DNA of 64,000 nt from Paeniglutamicibacter quisquiliarum. Lineage in GTDB: Bacteria; Actinomycetota; Actinomycetes; Actinomycetales; Micrococcaceae. Location: the NCBI RefSeq assembly GCF_019084045.1, contig NZ_JAHRED010000008.1, forward strand, positions 1 to 64,000, in the 5' to 3' direction. Positions 17,219 through 29,995 of the stretch are shown here, in pieces. Every line of letters begins with the position of its first letter. Positions within the stretch are counted from its first letter, which is position 1. Below the pieces are notes generated by a model. That model did not search any database. It was not told the DNA's origin and saw only the letters and a program-made list of their open reading frames with translations. The position numbers and the translations under genes were made by a program.

Positions 17219-17881
17219 CTATCGCCCGTCGCCAAATCCGTGGGTCATGAAGTCGACGGTCGAGTCATCGAGCCCCGACAGCGAGAGCCAGCCGGCGTCG
17301 CTGGGGTCCCCGGGCACCCCGAACGCGGTGAGGCTCGCGCCCCAGCGGGTGCACACCAGCTCGTTGTCCGCGTTGACCCAGTGGGTGGCAACCAACAACC
17401 CATCCGCCCAGGCCTCAAAGCGCCGGGCGGTGAGGGTGGTGCCCAGCGGGATGGAAAGCTCCTCGGGCGGGCCGACCCGCCGGATGTGCGCATTGGGTTC
17501 CGCGGGAGGATGGACCCCGGGATCCAGCGCTTCCTGGCCCGCCTCGTTCAGGCGCCAGTACACCATCTGGTTTTCCGGGTCCTCGATGGCGCGCATCACC
17601 ATGAGGATGTCGGCAAAGCTCGGCATGGAGTCCACGGGTGAACCCTGTGGTTCCCGGCGCATGAGCCGGGCCTGGTCCATGCTCCGGTCCCGGAACCAGC
17701 TCAGTTCCCAGCTATTGGCGGCCGGGTCCAGCCGCACCCGCGACTCGGCCCGGTAGGGTTCGACATCGTCCTCCACCAGGACGCGGGTCAGCAAGACATT
17801 CGATTCCAGGTTCCGGTAGAGGACCCCGATCCGCTGCCGGTCGCGAACCAGCACATCCCACCGCTCAAAATCCTTTGGCAT
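17219..17881 (-). CDS. Hypothetical cytosolic protein
   Basis: I do not recognise this 220-residue protein. It has no signal peptide or membrane helix and is rich in Trp and Arg. An N-terminal part (MPKDFERWDVLVRDRQRIGVLYR) resembles a beta-rich domain, and a C-terminal part reads like a second small beta domain (SIPLGTTLTARRFEAWADG). The ATG at 17881 is preferred because GGGAGA lies 4 nt upstream and the residues before it are low-complexity. It stands alone between a convergent Rieske gene and the ECF transporter operon, whose last stop lies 99 bp upstream of it, so it could be read through from that operon. Confidence 0.6.
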   Translation of the reverse strand: MPKDFERWDVLVRDRQRIGVLYRNLESNVLLTRVLVEDDVEPYRAESRVRLDPAANSWELSWFRDRSMDQARLMRREPQGSPVDSMPSFADILMVMRAIEDPENQMVYWRLNEAGQEALDPGVHPPAEPNAHIRRVGPPEELSIPLGTTLTARRFEAWADGLLVATHWVNADNELVCTRWGASLTAFGVPGDPSDAGWLSLSGLDDSTVDFMTHGFGDGR

Positions 17882-17980
17882 GTTTTCTCCCGTGGCTCGT
17901 TGGCCCCCAAGAAATCCCACAATACCGGCCCGGAGGGCGGATTCGCCGCCCGGGGGTCCGTCCCGCCGCAACAGGAGGGC

Positions 17981-19375
17981 CTAGGCCCGGATGCCCCCTG
18001 GCGCTCCCAGCCGGTGCACGCGGTGCGCGGCGGCGGCCATGAACGCCTCGTCGTGGCTGGCGAGCAGCACGGCCCCGCCGCGCTCCAGCACGGCCCCCAG
18101 CGCCATGTGCAGCCGCTCCACCCCGTGCGCGTCCAGCGCCTCGGTCGGCTCGTCGAGCAGCAGCACCATCGGCTCGCGCACCAGCACCGTGGCCAGGGCC
18201 ACGAGGCGGCGGGCGGAGGCAGGCAACTCGTAGGGGTGGGTGTCCGCCGCCGCGGCGAGCCCCAGCGCATCCAGCACCGCCGGGACGCGGGCCGCCTCCG
18301 GGCCGCGCCGGGGCAGGCCGAAGGCGACCTCGCGGTGGACGGTCCGCTCGAAGAGCTGGTCGGCGGGATTCTGCAGCAGCATCCCCACTGACCCGCCGGG
18401 GTTCGTTCGATGCACGATTTCTCCGGCGCCGGGGCGCAGCAGGCCGGCGGCGGCCTTGAGCACGGTGGTCTTCCCCGACCCGTTCGGCCCGGTGAGCGCG
18501 ACACACTCACCGGCCCGCAGCCGCAGGTCCAGGCCGGCCACAATGGGCTCGGCCGAAGCGGCGTAGCCGAGGTCGACTCCGGCAAATTCAAGCAGGACCG
18601 ACGCATGGGACAGCGGCCGGCGGTTCGCCGCGGTTGCGGTGCGGGGCGCCACGGCGGTGTCCGCCTCGTGGCAGCTTCCCCCGCGCAGGAACAACACCCG
18701 GTCGGCGCCGGCCGCGAGCCGGTCCCGGGAGCGGGTGAGCAATACCAGCGCGGTGCTTGCGGAGCGCAGCCGCCCGACCAGTGCCGAGACGCGGGCCGCC
18801 GCCGCGGCGTCAAGCCCTGCAAGCGGTTCGTCCAGGACCAGCACCGGCGGGGCGTCCAGGGCGAGCGCTGCCAGCGCCACGAGGCGTTCCTGCCCGCCGG
18901 AGAGCTTCCCCGGATCGCGGGGCAGCAAGGCGTGCAGCCCCAGCCGGTCCGCGAGCGCGGCGATCCGCTCCCGCATCCGCGCGCGCGGCACCCCGGCGTT
19001 CTCGAGGCCGAGGGCCAGTTCCTCCTCCACGGTTTCGCGCACCCCGGAGAGGTAGTGGCGGGCGTCCTGGGGCAGCATCCCGACCTGGCGGGCCCACCCC
19101 ACCGGATCGATGCGCGGCCCGGCACCGGCGGTGTGGCGGATCTCCTGCCCGGCCAGGTGCAGCGTCGCCTCCAGCTCGTCGCCCCCGTGCCGCGGCAGCA
19201 TCCCGGCCAGCACGGCGCCGAGCGTGGACTTTCCCGATCCGGAGTCCCCCGCGATCACCGTCAGCGATCCGGGCGCAAGGGACAGGTCGATGTCGCGCAG
19301 CGTGTCGCCTTCGGCCCCGGAATAGCTGAAGCGTTCCAGGGCCAGCCGCAGGACCGTGTCCCGGCCCGCGCTCAT
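17981..19375 (-). CDS. ECF transporter ATPase, two fused NBDs
   Basis: This 464-residue protein contains two ABC nucleotide-binding domains. NBD1 (about 1-235) has Walker A GDSGSGKST, a canonical signature LSGGQERL and Walker B VLVLDEPLAG, but the switch histidine region reads LLTRSRD, with no His. NBD2 (about 260-464) has GPNGSGKTT, a degenerate signature LPASARRL, VLLLDEPTEAL and an intact SHDE switch. So only the site made of NBD2 Walker motifs plus the NBD1 signature looks catalytically complete. The fused arrangement is that of YkoD-like energising modules. Its ATG overlaps the stop of the T-component gene (ATGA), so translation is coupled. It energises the S component encoded upstream. 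Confidence 0.87.
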   Translation of the reverse strand: MSAGRDTVLRLALERFSYSGAEGDTLRDIDLSLAPGSLTVIAGDSGSGKSTLGAVLAGMLPRHGGDELEATLHLAGQEIRHTAGAGPRIDPVGWARQVGMLPQDARHYLSGVRETVEEELALGLENAGVPRARMRERIAALADRLGLHALLPRDPGKLSGGQERLVALAALALDAPPVLVLDEPLAGLDAAAAARVSALVGRLRSASTALVLLTRSRDRLAAGADRVLFLRGGSCHEADTAVAPRTATAANRRPLSHASVLLEFAGVDLGYAASAEPIVAGLDLRLRAGECVALTGPNGSGKTTVLKAAAGLLRPGAGEIVHRTNPGGSVGMLLQNPADQLFERTVHREVAFGLPRRGPEAARVPAVLDALGLAAAADTHPYELPASARRLVALATVLVREPMVLLLDEPTEALDAHGVERLHMALGAVLERGGAVLLASHDEAFMAAAAHRVHRLGAPGGIRA

Positions 19376-20130
19376 GCCAGCTCCATCCAGGTCGGGGCCA
19401 GGACCGCCAGCGGGCCCAGGACGATGCAGGCCATGGCAATGCGGCGCAGCCGGCGCTGTCCTGCCGAGTCCGGCACGCTGCGCAAGCGGGTGTGCGGCCC
19501 GGCGGCCGGGAAGCCGCGCGCGGCCAGGTGGGTGGAGCGGTCCGCTGCGTCCTGCAGGGCCGAGAGGACCAGCGGCACCGAGCGCAGCCTCACGCGCCGC
19601 CACCAGCCCAGCGGTCCGGCTCCCGCGGCGGCCCCGCGCAGCGCCTGCGCCTCCCCGATGGCCCGCTGCCGCTGCGCCAACCGGGGCAGCAGGGACAGCG
19701 TGGCCGCCACCAGGTAGCCCAGTTGCGGCGGGGCGCCGGAAAGGTCGACGGCGGCGACGAGGTCGTGCCGGTCGATCAACAGCGTGCACAGCAGCCCGGC
19801 GACCACCAGGACGGCGGTGCGCAGCCCCAGTTCGGCTGCAAGCCGCAGTCCCTCGGCGGTGATCCGCAGCGGGCCCGCGGCCGCCAGCACCTGGCTGCCG
19901 GCGGTGTCGACCATCCCGTGGATGAGCAGCTGGGATCCCCAGGCCGGTGCCAGGATGGCAGCGGCCAGCCCCGCCAGCCTGCGTGCGCGGCGCGCCCACA
20001 CGGCCAGCAGCAGGCAGCCCAGCAACACCGTGCAGCTCAGCCACCAGCGGCCGGCCGCCGTGGTGGTGGCCACGACCGCCGCCGCGAGGGCGAGCACGGT
20101 GAAGGGATGCAGCGGCGCGGTGCGGGGCAC
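19372..20130 (-). CDS. ECF transporter T component (CbiQ/EcfT family)
   Basis: This protein of about 252 residues has four to six membrane segments in its first half and last 25 residues. In the cytosolic loop it carries the arginine/alanine-rich coupling helices of CbiQ proteins (AQALRGAAAGAG and a DAADRSTHLAARGF stretch), which contact the ATPase. The T component links the ATPase pair to the substrate-binding S component. The start is uncertain: the GTG at 20130 has AGGA at 8 nt spacing and is preferred over a GTG at 20136 and a TTG at 20163 that overlaps the S-component gene. It overlaps the ATPase gene by 4 nt downstream. Confidence 0.83.
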   Translation of the reverse strand: MPRTAPLHPFTVLALAAAVVATTTAAGRWWLSCTVLLGCLLLAVWARRARRLAGLAAAILAPAWGSQLLIHGMVDTAGSQVLAAAGPLRITAEGLRLAAELGLRTAVLVVAGLLCTLLIDRHDLVAAVDLSGAPPQLGYLVAATLSLLPRLAQRQRAIGEAQALRGAAAGAGPLGWWRRVRLRSVPLVLSALQDAADRSTHLAARGFPAAGPHTRLRSVPDSAGQRRLRRIAMACIVLGPLAVLAPTWMELA

Positions 20131-20140
20131 GGGCACGTTC

Positions 20141-20947
20141 CTAGCGGGAGCCGCGGCGGCCAAGAACCCGGTAGCGGCGGACGAACGCGAATCCGGCGGT
20201 CAGCCGCCCGGGCAGCGCGTAGATGAGGAGCGCTGCGAGCAGGAAGACGATGGCCTTGTCCCCGGGATCCGAGATCAGCGCCTGCTTGGTGACGGCGCCC
20301 AGCAGCGAGTCGCCCATCGAGCGGAACGCGGCGACCAGGGCGCCGGTGCCGACCCCGGAGGTCCCGCCGAAGACGAACGCGGCGACGGGTGCGGAGAGCA
20401 CGCCGACCAGCACGCCGGCGACAAGTCCGGCGACCGGGGCCAGGTAGGGGCGGCGCAGCGCGCCGAAGCGGGCGGCGGTTCCGGCCAGGAAGCCGACCAG
20501 TGCCGCACCCGCGGCGAAGGGCAGCACCGTCGGGTTGAACAGCGACCAGATGAGCGTGCCGAGCACGCCGGTGGCGGCGCCTGCCCGGCGTCCGGCCAGG
20601 AAGCCGACGAGCACGGTGCCCAGCGAGTCCAGGTAGAGCGGGATCATCACGGAGCCGACGAACTGGCCCAGCACGATGTTCAGCGCCAGGGCCACGGGGA
20701 TCAGCGTGAGGGTGGCGACGGGAAGTTCGGGCAGCACGGCTGCCAGCAGCAGGATCGCGGCGGCCAGGTAGGCGGCGAAGGTGGCCAGGGCAACGCCCTG
20801 GCCGAGGCCGTCGATGAGGCCGGCCGGCTGGGTCAGGACCAGGGCGGTGTAGGTGCCCATCAGCAGGAGCACTCCGGCGGCGGCCATCAGCCGGCGGCGC
20901 AGCGGGTGCCCGGTGGCGTTCTCGGGCAGGGTCAGGTTCGGTGACAT
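20141..20947 (-). CDS. ECF transporter S component, probable nucleoside-type
   Basis: This integral membrane protein of about 268 residues has six to eight hydrophobic segments and the S-component look: NIVLGQFVGSVMIPLYLDSLGTVLVGFL (about 90-117) followed by repeated glycine-rich helices. The S subunit gives the transporter its substrate. I cannot read the substrate from the sequence; the nucleoside hydrolase gene just upstream in the same direction suggests a nucleoside or base. ATG 20947 is chosen because GAGGA sits 9 nt upstream; the ATG at 20956 touches the same tract. S, T and ATPase genes are packed with almost no spacing, so they form one transcription unit. Confidence 0.75.
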   Translation of the reverse strand: MSPNLTLPENATGHPLRRRLMAAAGVLLLMGTYTALVLTQPAGLIDGLGQGVALATFAAYLAAAILLLAAVLPELPVATLTLIPVALALNIVLGQFVGSVMIPLYLDSLGTVLVGFLAGRRAGAATGVLGTLIWSLFNPTVLPFAAGAALVGFLAGTAARFGALRRPYLAPVAGLVAGVLVGVLSAPVAAFVFGGTSGVGTGALVAAFRSMGDSLLGAVTKQALISDPGDKAIVFLLAALLIYALPGRLTAGFAFVRRYRVLGRRGSR

Positions 20948-21021
20948 GGGGGTCATTCCTCGGGTGCGGGTGGGCGCCGCCGGGGATGCCGGTGGCGCCG
21001 GGAAGCGGGAACAGGGCCTAA

Positions 21022-24738
<3,717 letters not shown>

Positions 24739-24771
24739 GTAGCAACACCGGCGGCCTGTTGAGGCGGCCAT

Positions 24772-24825
24772 GGCGGGCGGGATCCTTTTGCCGAGAAATC
24801 GGCGAGGGACCCCGCCCGCTTTTTC
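24772..24825 (+). terminator. Terminator after argG
   Basis: A 13-bp outer stem (24773-24785 with 24807-24819, one mismatch) encloses a small GCCGA/TCGGC hairpin with a GAAA loop and is followed by five T residues. Confidence 0.85.
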
Positions 24826-24880
24826 ATCCCCCGGCCACGGCTTGCTAGACTCCGGTCCATACGCCGAGATCGGAGAATCC

Positions 24881-25558
24881 TTGACCAGGAACACCGCACG
24901 CCGCCAACTATGGAACGCTGCACACGTTGAGCGCGCCGTCCTTGCCGAGGACCTCGCCACGCTCGAGGACTCCCAATGGGCCACACCCTCGCTGTGCGGC
25001 CGCTGGAGCGTCAGGGAAACCCTGGCCCACCTCACCGCCGCGGCAAGCATCGGACCGGCGCGTTGGTTCGGCAGCGTCCTGGGTGCCCGGTTCGACTTCG
25101 ACCTGCACAACGACAGGCGGCTGGCCGAACATCTCGGTGCCACCCCGGCCCAGACGCTCGAGGGCTTCAATGAAATCATCACCAGCACCACCGCGACCTT
25201 CGGTCCGGTCGAGGCCTGGCTGGGCGAGGTCATCATCCACTCCCAGGACATCCGCCATCCGTTGGGGATCGCGCAACGAGTAGGAATCGAGGCCGCAACG
25301 GCCGTTGCGGGCTTCCTGGCCAAGGGCGACTTCACCGTCCCCAGCAAGACCAACGCCGCAGGATTGCGCCTCGAGGCCACCGACGGCCCGTTCGCGATCG
25401 GCGACGGCCCCCTGGTAGCCGGCACCACCATGGCGCTGGTGATGGCCATGGCCGGACGCGGCGCCTATTGCGACGAGCTCACGGGCCCCGGCGTCCAGGC
25501 CCTGCGCGCCCGCTGCCTCCCGCCGCCAGGCACCGGGACGCAGGATCGCAGGGCCTGA
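24881..25558 (+). CDS. DinB-like / maleylpyruvate isomerase N-terminal family protein
   Basis: This 225-residue protein belongs to the actinobacterial maleylpyruvate isomerase-like (TIGR03083) group with a DinB four-helix fold. The helix set around LCGRWSVRETLAHLTAA (about 38-55) and the later EVIIHSQDIRHPLG (about 115-128) carry the three histidines that bind metal in this fold. Some members are mycothiol-dependent enzymes; the substrate here is unknown. The start is TTG 24881 with CGGAGA 5 nt upstream. A -10 box TAGACT at 24846-24851 fits a short leader of about 23 nt. It converges on a hypothetical gene across a hairpin. Confidence 0.78.
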   Translation: MTRNTARRQLWNAAHVERAVLAEDLATLEDSQWATPSLCGRWSVRETLAHLTAAASIGPARWFGSVLGARFDFDLHNDRRLAEHLGATPAQTLEGFNEIITSTTATFGPVEAWLGEVIIHSQDIRHPLGIAQRVGIEAATAVAGFLAKGDFTVPSKTNAAGLRLEATDGPFAIGDGPLVAGTTMALVMAMAGRGAYCDELTGPGVQALRARCLPPPGTGTQDRRA

Positions 25559-25575
25559 GGAGCCCCGGGCAGCAC

Positions 25576-25609
25576 GATGCCCGGCAACGATTCCTCGCTG
25601 CCGGGCATC
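25576..25609. terminator. Bidirectional terminator between convergent genes
   Basis: GATGCCCGGCA (25576-25586) pairs perfectly with TGCCGGGCATC (25599-25609) around a 12-nt loop, between two convergent genes. T runs are short on both strands. Confidence 0.55.
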
Positions 25610-25621
25610 GGGTCGGGGTTG

Positions 25622-26194
25622 CTAGGCCAGGGTGAACGGCGCCTTGGCCGGCAGCGGGTAGGCCTGCCTGGCCTTCTCGACGTCCTCGAACGGCGCGGTC
25701 GCAATCGACAGCTTGGTGAAGTCCAGCTTGGCCTCGCGCAGGCACGTCTTGATGGCAGCAACTGCCTTCTTGGGCTCCGGGGAGAGGATGCGGATGTTCA
25801 GCTTGTGCGGGGCGTAGTCGGAGGACTCCACGGTGCCCAGGCCGCGCCAGGCCAGGTGGCCGACGAGTGCTTCCTTCGCGGTGGTTTCCAGGTACTTGTC
25901 CCTGTCGGTGCCGGTGGCGGTCTTCAGCGCGTACTGCACGATGACCCACCCCTGGTCTTCCTCGGCCAGCGGCACGAAGCCGTCCTCCTGGCAGGCCTCG
26001 GTGAACGCCGCCAGCAGTCCCTCGGCCGTCGCCGCGGTGACGTCCTTGGCGGTCTCGGTCTTGGACTGGTGCCCCACGGTGCCGTGGTTCACGACGAACT
26101 GGCCGAGCTCCTCGCCCTCGTAGGTGGAGAACCAGGCCTCGCGGAAGTACATGGTTCCGTCTTCGTCGCGGCGGTAGGTGCGGACTATTGACAT
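25622..26194 (-). CDS. Hypothetical protein downstream of dxs and DUF402
   Basis: I do not recognise this 190-residue protein with confidence. It is soluble and mixed alpha/beta. The N-terminal MSIVRTYRRDEDGTMYFREAWF, followed by HGTVGHQSKTET, resembles a WGR-type small beta domain. The C-terminal part has lysine-rich helices (SPEPKKAVAAIKTCLREAKL). The ATG 26194 is fixed by AAGGAG about 10 nt upstream. The gap to the DUF402 gene is only 13 bp, so it is the third gene of a dxs-DUF402 transcript. Its function and any link to isoprenoid synthesis are unknown. Confidence 0.6.
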   Translation of the reverse strand: MSIVRTYRRDEDGTMYFREAWFSTYEGEELGQFVVNHGTVGHQSKTETAKDVTAATAEGLLAAFTEACQEDGFVPLAEEDQGWVIVQYALKTATGTDRDKYLETTAKEALVGHLAWRGLGTVESSDYAPHKLNIRILSPEPKKAVAAIKTCLREAKLDFTKLSIATAPFEDVEKARQAYPLPAKAPFTLA

Positions 26195-26207
26195 GCGGTG
26201 GTGCTCC

Positions 26208-26807
26208 TTAGCGGGATGATGCGTCTGAAAATGCGGTGCGGCCGCGGACCAGCCAGCCGGTCGCGGTGCCGTCGTAGGGGGCGCGCGACTCACTGAGGGA
26301 ACTAAGCAGCGCCCTGGCCTCGTCGCCGATGGACTCCACGAGTTCCCGCGGATAGTCCATGAGGGCGGCGTGCTCCGCGAATTCGTCCTCGTCGTCAAGG
26401 AAGATCCCGCGTGAGCGCGAATCTATGACATCGAGGTCCATGTCCACGGAGTTCGCTTCCCACCCGCCGCGGGAAAGTTCCCGCCAGCCGATCTGGGTGG
26501 ACAGGTCCAGGTACACGCGGAAGTCCTCGGCGGGGTCGTCGTAGAAGGTGCCCAGCCACTGCCCGGCGCGCGGAACCAGGCACACCGCGTCGGTGTCGGC
26601 CCAGTGCCCGTGGCCCGGGCGCGAGACCAGGGAGCCGGCGGGCTGGTAGATCCAGTGGCCATGGGCATCCGCGCCGAGGTAGCGCCCGGGAACCACCCAG
26701 TGCGGGGTCCCGTTGTATTTCCAGGCGCGCACCACCACCAGGTCCCCGGGGACGGCCCCGGCCGGGTCCCGGGGCAGGTTCGCGGGCACGGGCGCTGCGG
26801 CGCTCAC
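26208..26807 (-). CDS. DUF402 domain-containing protein
   Basis: This 199-residue protein has the DUF402 beta-barrel: [22 protein letters not shown] at the N-terminus, then [21 protein letters not shown] and a [13 protein letters not shown] core with the aspartates that place divalent metal in nucleoside diphosphatase-like members. Known DUF402 enzymes hydrolyse nucleoside phosphates, or the domain sits beside RNA-binding domains; this one stands alone. The GTG start overlaps the dxs stop (GTGA), so it is translationally coupled to dxs. A hypothetical gene follows 13 bp downstream. Confidence 0.78.
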   Translation of the reverse strand: MSAAAPVPANLPRDPAGAVPGDLVVVRAWKYNGTPHWVVPGRYLGADAHGHWIYQPAGSLVSRPGHGHWADTDAVCLVPRAGQWLGTFYDDPAEDFRVYLDLSTQIGWRELSRGGWEANSVDMDLDVIDSRSRGIFLDDEDEFAEHAALMDYPRELVESIGDEARALLSSLSESRAPYDGTATGWLVRGRTAFSDASSR

Positions 26808-28771
26808 AGCTGCGGGATCTGTCCGGTGGGCATCTCGGCCCCCGGCAGCGGACGGGCGAAGGGGACCTTGGTGCCCAGCACCTGGGCCAGGGTGTCGTTC
26901 GCGATCCGGTCGGCGGTCAGCCCCACCCGCTCCATGACCTGGTCGCGGGTTCCGTGGGCGAGGAACTCGGTGGGCAGGCCCACCTCGTTCAGGGCGGTGT
27001 CGACTCCGGCGGCCCGCATTTCCTGGCGGATGCGCGAACCCACGCCGCCGGCGCGGACCCCGTCCTCGACGCAGACCACGATGCGGTGGCGGGCGGCCAG
27101 GCCGATGATGGAGCGCGGCACCGGCAGCACCCAGCGCGGGTCGACCACCGTGACGGTGATGCCCTGGGCGTTCAGGCGCGCGGCGACGTCCAGGCAGAGT
27201 TCGCTCATGGCACCCACCGAGACGATGAGCACGTCGCGTTCCTCGCCGGAGCCGAGCTTGGCCAGCACGTCCACCCCGTCGTGCAGGCGCTGGATCGCCA
27301 CGATCTCCGCACCGACATTGCCCTTGGAGAAGCGCACGACCGAGGGTGCGTCGGAAATGGCCACCGCCTCGCGCAATTCCTCGCGCAGCCGCACCGCGTC
27401 GCGGGGGGCTGCGAGGTTCAGGTTGGGCACGATCTGCATCAGGGCCATGTCCCACATGCCGTGGTGGCTGGGCCCGTCCGGCCCGGTGACCCCGGCACGG
27501 TCAAGCACGACGGTGACGCCGGCCTTGTGCAGGGCGACGTCCATGAGCAGCTGGTCGAACGCCCGGTTCAGGAAGGTCGCGTAGACGCAGACCACGGGGT
27601 GCAGGCCGCCGAAGGCAAGGCCCGCGGCCGAGGTCATGGCATGCTGTTCGGCGATTCCCACGTCCAGCACGCGTTCGGGGTGCCGCTCGGACATGGTCTT
27701 CAGGCCCACCGGCTGCAGCATCGCGCCGGTGATCGCCACGATGTCCGGGCGCTCATCGGCGATGTCGGCGATCTCCTCGCCGAAGACCGAGGTCCAGGAA
27801 CGCGCCGAGGCCTTGGAGACCGGTTCGCCGGTCTGCGGGTCGATGACCCCGACGGCGTGGAACTGGTCGGCCTCGTCGGCGCGGGCCGGGGCGTAGCCGC
27901 GGCCCTTTTCGGTCAGTGCGTGCACGATGACCGGTCCGCCGAAGTTGCGGGCCTGCTGCAGCGCCTGGTCGACGGCGGCCTGGTTGTGCCCGTCGATGGG
28001 GCCGATGTATTTCATGCCCAGGTCCTCGAAGAGGCCCTGGGGTGCCCACCAGTCCTTGATGCCCTTCTTGGTGGCATGCAGGGACTTGTAGGTGAACTGG
28101 CCCACGGGGCCGGAGTCCTTCAGGCGGTTCTTCAGCCTGTCCATGGTGTTTTCGTAGGCCGGGTGCGTGCGGAACATGTCCAGGCGCTGGCGCAGCCCGG
28201 CCAGTTGGTCGGCGAGGCCGCCGATGGTCGGGGCGTAGGAGCGGCCGTTGTCATTGACCACGATGACCACGCGGCGGTCCTTGTCGGCGGCGATGTTGTT
28301 CACTGCCTCCCAGGCCATGCCGCCGGTCAGGGCGCCGTCGCCGACCAGGGCCACAACGTAGCGGTCGGCTTCCCCGGTGAGCTTGCGGGCGCGGGAGATC
28401 CCGTCGGCCCAGGACAGCGAGGAGGAGGCGTGGGAGGACTCGACGATGTCGTGCACGGACTCGGCACGTTCGGGATAGCCGGAGAGCCCGCCGGCCTGGC
28501 GCAGCGTGGAGAAGTCCTGGCGTCCGGTCAGCAGCTTGTGCACGTAGGACTGGTGCCCGGTGTCGAAGATGATGGAGTCGGTGGGTGAATCAAAGACCCG
28601 GTGGATGCCCAGGGTCAGCTCGACCACGCCGAGGTTGGGGCCCAGGTGGCCCCCGGTGCGGGCCACGTTCTTGATCAGGAAGGAGCGGATTTCCTTGGCC
28701 AGCTGGTGCATTTTAGCCGCGTCCAGGCCACGCAGGTCCCGCGGTTCCTTGATGGTCGGGAGCAGTGGCAC
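26804..28771 (-). CDS. dxs: 1-deoxy-D-xylulose-5-phosphate synthase
   Basis: This 655-residue thiamine diphosphate enzyme condenses pyruvate and glyceraldehyde 3-phosphate, the first step of the MEP isoprenoid pathway. Key pieces are [14 protein letters not shown] (residues about 41-54), the ThDP/Mg motif [13 protein letters not shown] with [10 protein letters not shown], the transketolase-type [17 protein letters not shown] with the catalytic glutamate, and [15 protein letters not shown]. Length is normal. The start is GTG with AAGGA about 9 nt upstream. Its stop overlaps the start of the DUF402 gene. The dxs position close to the RNase D/DUF3000 pair agrees with actinobacterial synteny. Confidence 0.96.
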   Translation of the reverse strand: MPLLPTIKEPRDLRGLDAAKMHQLAKEIRSFLIKNVARTGGHLGPNLGVVELTLGIHRVFDSPTDSIIFDTGHQSYVHKLLTGRQDFSTLRQAGGLSGYPERAESVHDIVESSHASSSLSWADGISRARKLTGEADRYVVALVGDGALTGGMAWEAVNNIAADKDRRVVIVVNDNGRSYAPTIGGLADQLAGLRQRLDMFRTHPAYENTMDRLKNRLKDSGPVGQFTYKSLHATKKGIKDWWAPQGLFEDLGMKYIGPIDGHNQAAVDQALQQARNFGGPVIVHALTEKGRGYAPARADEADQFHAVGVIDPQTGEPVSKASARSWTSVFGEEIADIADERPDIVAITGAMLQPVGLKTMSERHPERVLDVGIAEQHAMTSAAGLAFGGLHPVVCVYATFLNRAFDQLLMDVALHKAGVTVVLDRAGVTGPDGPSHHGMWDMALMQIVPNLNLAAPRDAVRLREELREAVAISDAPSVVRFSKGNVGAEIVAIQRLHDGVDVLAKLGSGEERDVLIVSVGAMSELCLDVAARLNAQGITVTVVDPRWVLPVPRSIIGLAARHRIVVCVEDGVRAGGVGSRIRQEMRAAGVDTALNEVGLPTEFLAHGTRDQVMERVGLTADRIANDTLAQVLGTKVPFARPLPGAEMPTGQIPQL

Positions 28772-28975
28772 GGAGGCATTCCTTTCGCAGTGGCAAATAC
28801 CCGTTCAATCTTACCGCTCGTCCCTTGCCGCCGGGCACCATGGCGGTGCACGCCACAATGTCCCGCCCCGCCCCCCGCGGGTGTTGGCCCGGCGGGGCCG
28901 CCCTTGCGTAGGATCATGTTGTGGGCAAACCACGTCCTTCAGCACCCCCTACCGCGACCAAGGATCCCCAGAGCC

Positions 28976-29404
28976 ATGAGCACTTCGCACCCCCGGACCC
29001 CCTCGGTCCTCTTTGTCTGCAACACCAATGGAGGCAAGTCCCAGCTGGCCGCGGCGCTGCTGCGCCAGGCGGCCGGCGATGCGGTGGCGGTGGAATCCGC
29101 CGGGCTTATTCCGGCCCACCACATCAACGAGCTTGCAGCCTCGGTGGTTGAGGAAGTCGGCGCCGACATGCGTGCCGAGGTCCCCACCGCGTTGACCGAG
29201 GAGGCGCTGCGCGCCGCGGACCGGGTCATCATCGTCGGCGGGGCGAAGGTTCCCGAGCTCGAGGGCGTCGCCATGGAGCGCTGGGTTCCCGCCGAGGCCC
29301 CCGCTGGCCTGGCCACCGAACGGGAGCGCATGGAATTCCTGCGGGATGACATTGCCGCTCGGGTGGCGGCGTTGAACGACGAGCTCGGGACCGCAACCGT
29401 CTAG
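28976..29404 (+). CDS. ArsC / low-molecular-weight phosphatase-like protein
   Basis: This 142-residue protein has the LMW tyrosine phosphatase/arsenate reductase fold. Its P-loop is CNTNGGKSQ with C15, so the arginine of the classical CX5R is a lysine (K21). Related actinobacterial arsenate reductases that use mycothiol also carry a GGKSQ loop, so arsenate reduction is possible, but no arsenic genes are nearby. The general-acid aspartate loop is also not obvious (ERWVPAEAPAG). The ATG lies about 14 nt after AAGGAT. It is divergent from dxs, with 200 bp between starts. Confidence 0.72.
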   Translation: MSTSHPRTPSVLFVCNTNGGKSQLAAALLRQAAGDAVAVESAGLIPAHHINELAASVVEEVGADMRAEVPTALTEEALRAADRVIIVGGAKVPELEGVAMERWVPAEAPAGLATERERMEFLRDDIAARVAALNDELGTATV

Positions 29405-29533
29405 TCGCCATTGTCCCGGAGCCGCACTTCGAAGCCGTCGCGGGCCGGGCATCCACGAATGAGGCCGCCCCCGCTCTCCCCCGGGCCAACGAACGCCGGG
29501 ACCACCCCACGGTGGCCTTGGTGATGGCACAGG

Positions 29534-29995
29534 TCAGTGCCCGGCGGCGCCGTCGTCCCGGTCCACCCGTCCACCGCCGGTTCCGTCCGCCCTCCTTGGC
29601 TGGCGGGGATCGTCGGCCGGGTCCCGTGGTGCGACGGAGCCGTCGAGATCCCGGCCGTCCCCGGGTTCGGCATCCGGGTCAAGCGATTGGGCCCTGGTGG
29701 CCTGTTCATGGGCGCTGGCGCGTGCCGACTGGGCGTCCGCGGTCTGGTTGCGCGCCTCTGCCTGCAGGCGATCCGCGTCAACCTGGGCCTGTTTGGCGTC
29801 TGCGGCCGCCCGGGCGGCCTTGGCCTCGCTCTCCCGGGCATTGAGCTCGTCGTCTGCCGCCGACTCGCGGAGGGTTTCCGCCCGCTCGTGGTCCTTCTCC
29901 TTCTTCCGCCGCTGGCCAAGGAAAAACACGAGTCCAAGGACTGCCAAGACGACAACGATGATGACGATGGTCCACACCAGCTGGCCTGAATCCAT
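29534..29995 (-). CDS. Small single-pass membrane protein with coiled coil
   Basis: This 153-residue protein has one N-terminal membrane helix (LVWTIVIIVVVLAVLGLVFFLG, residues about 6-27). A basic RRKKEKDH stop-transfer stretch follows, then an alanine/glutamate/glutamine-rich helical region (about 35-110) likely to form a coiled coil, and a disordered Asp/Arg/Gly-rich tail. The topology would place the coiled coil in the cytosol. The ATG 29995 is preceded by GAGG about 10 nt upstream; earlier in-frame codons are unlikely. Function unknown. It lies alone downstream of acnA with a hairpin between. Confidence 0.6.
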   Translation of the reverse strand: MDSGQLVWTIVIIVVVLAVLGLVFFLGQRRKKEKDHERAETLRESAADDELNARESEAKAARAAADAKQAQVDADRLQAEARNQTADAQSARASAHEQATRAQSLDPDAEPGDGRDLDGSVAPRDPADDPRQPRRADGTGGGRVDRDDGAAGH

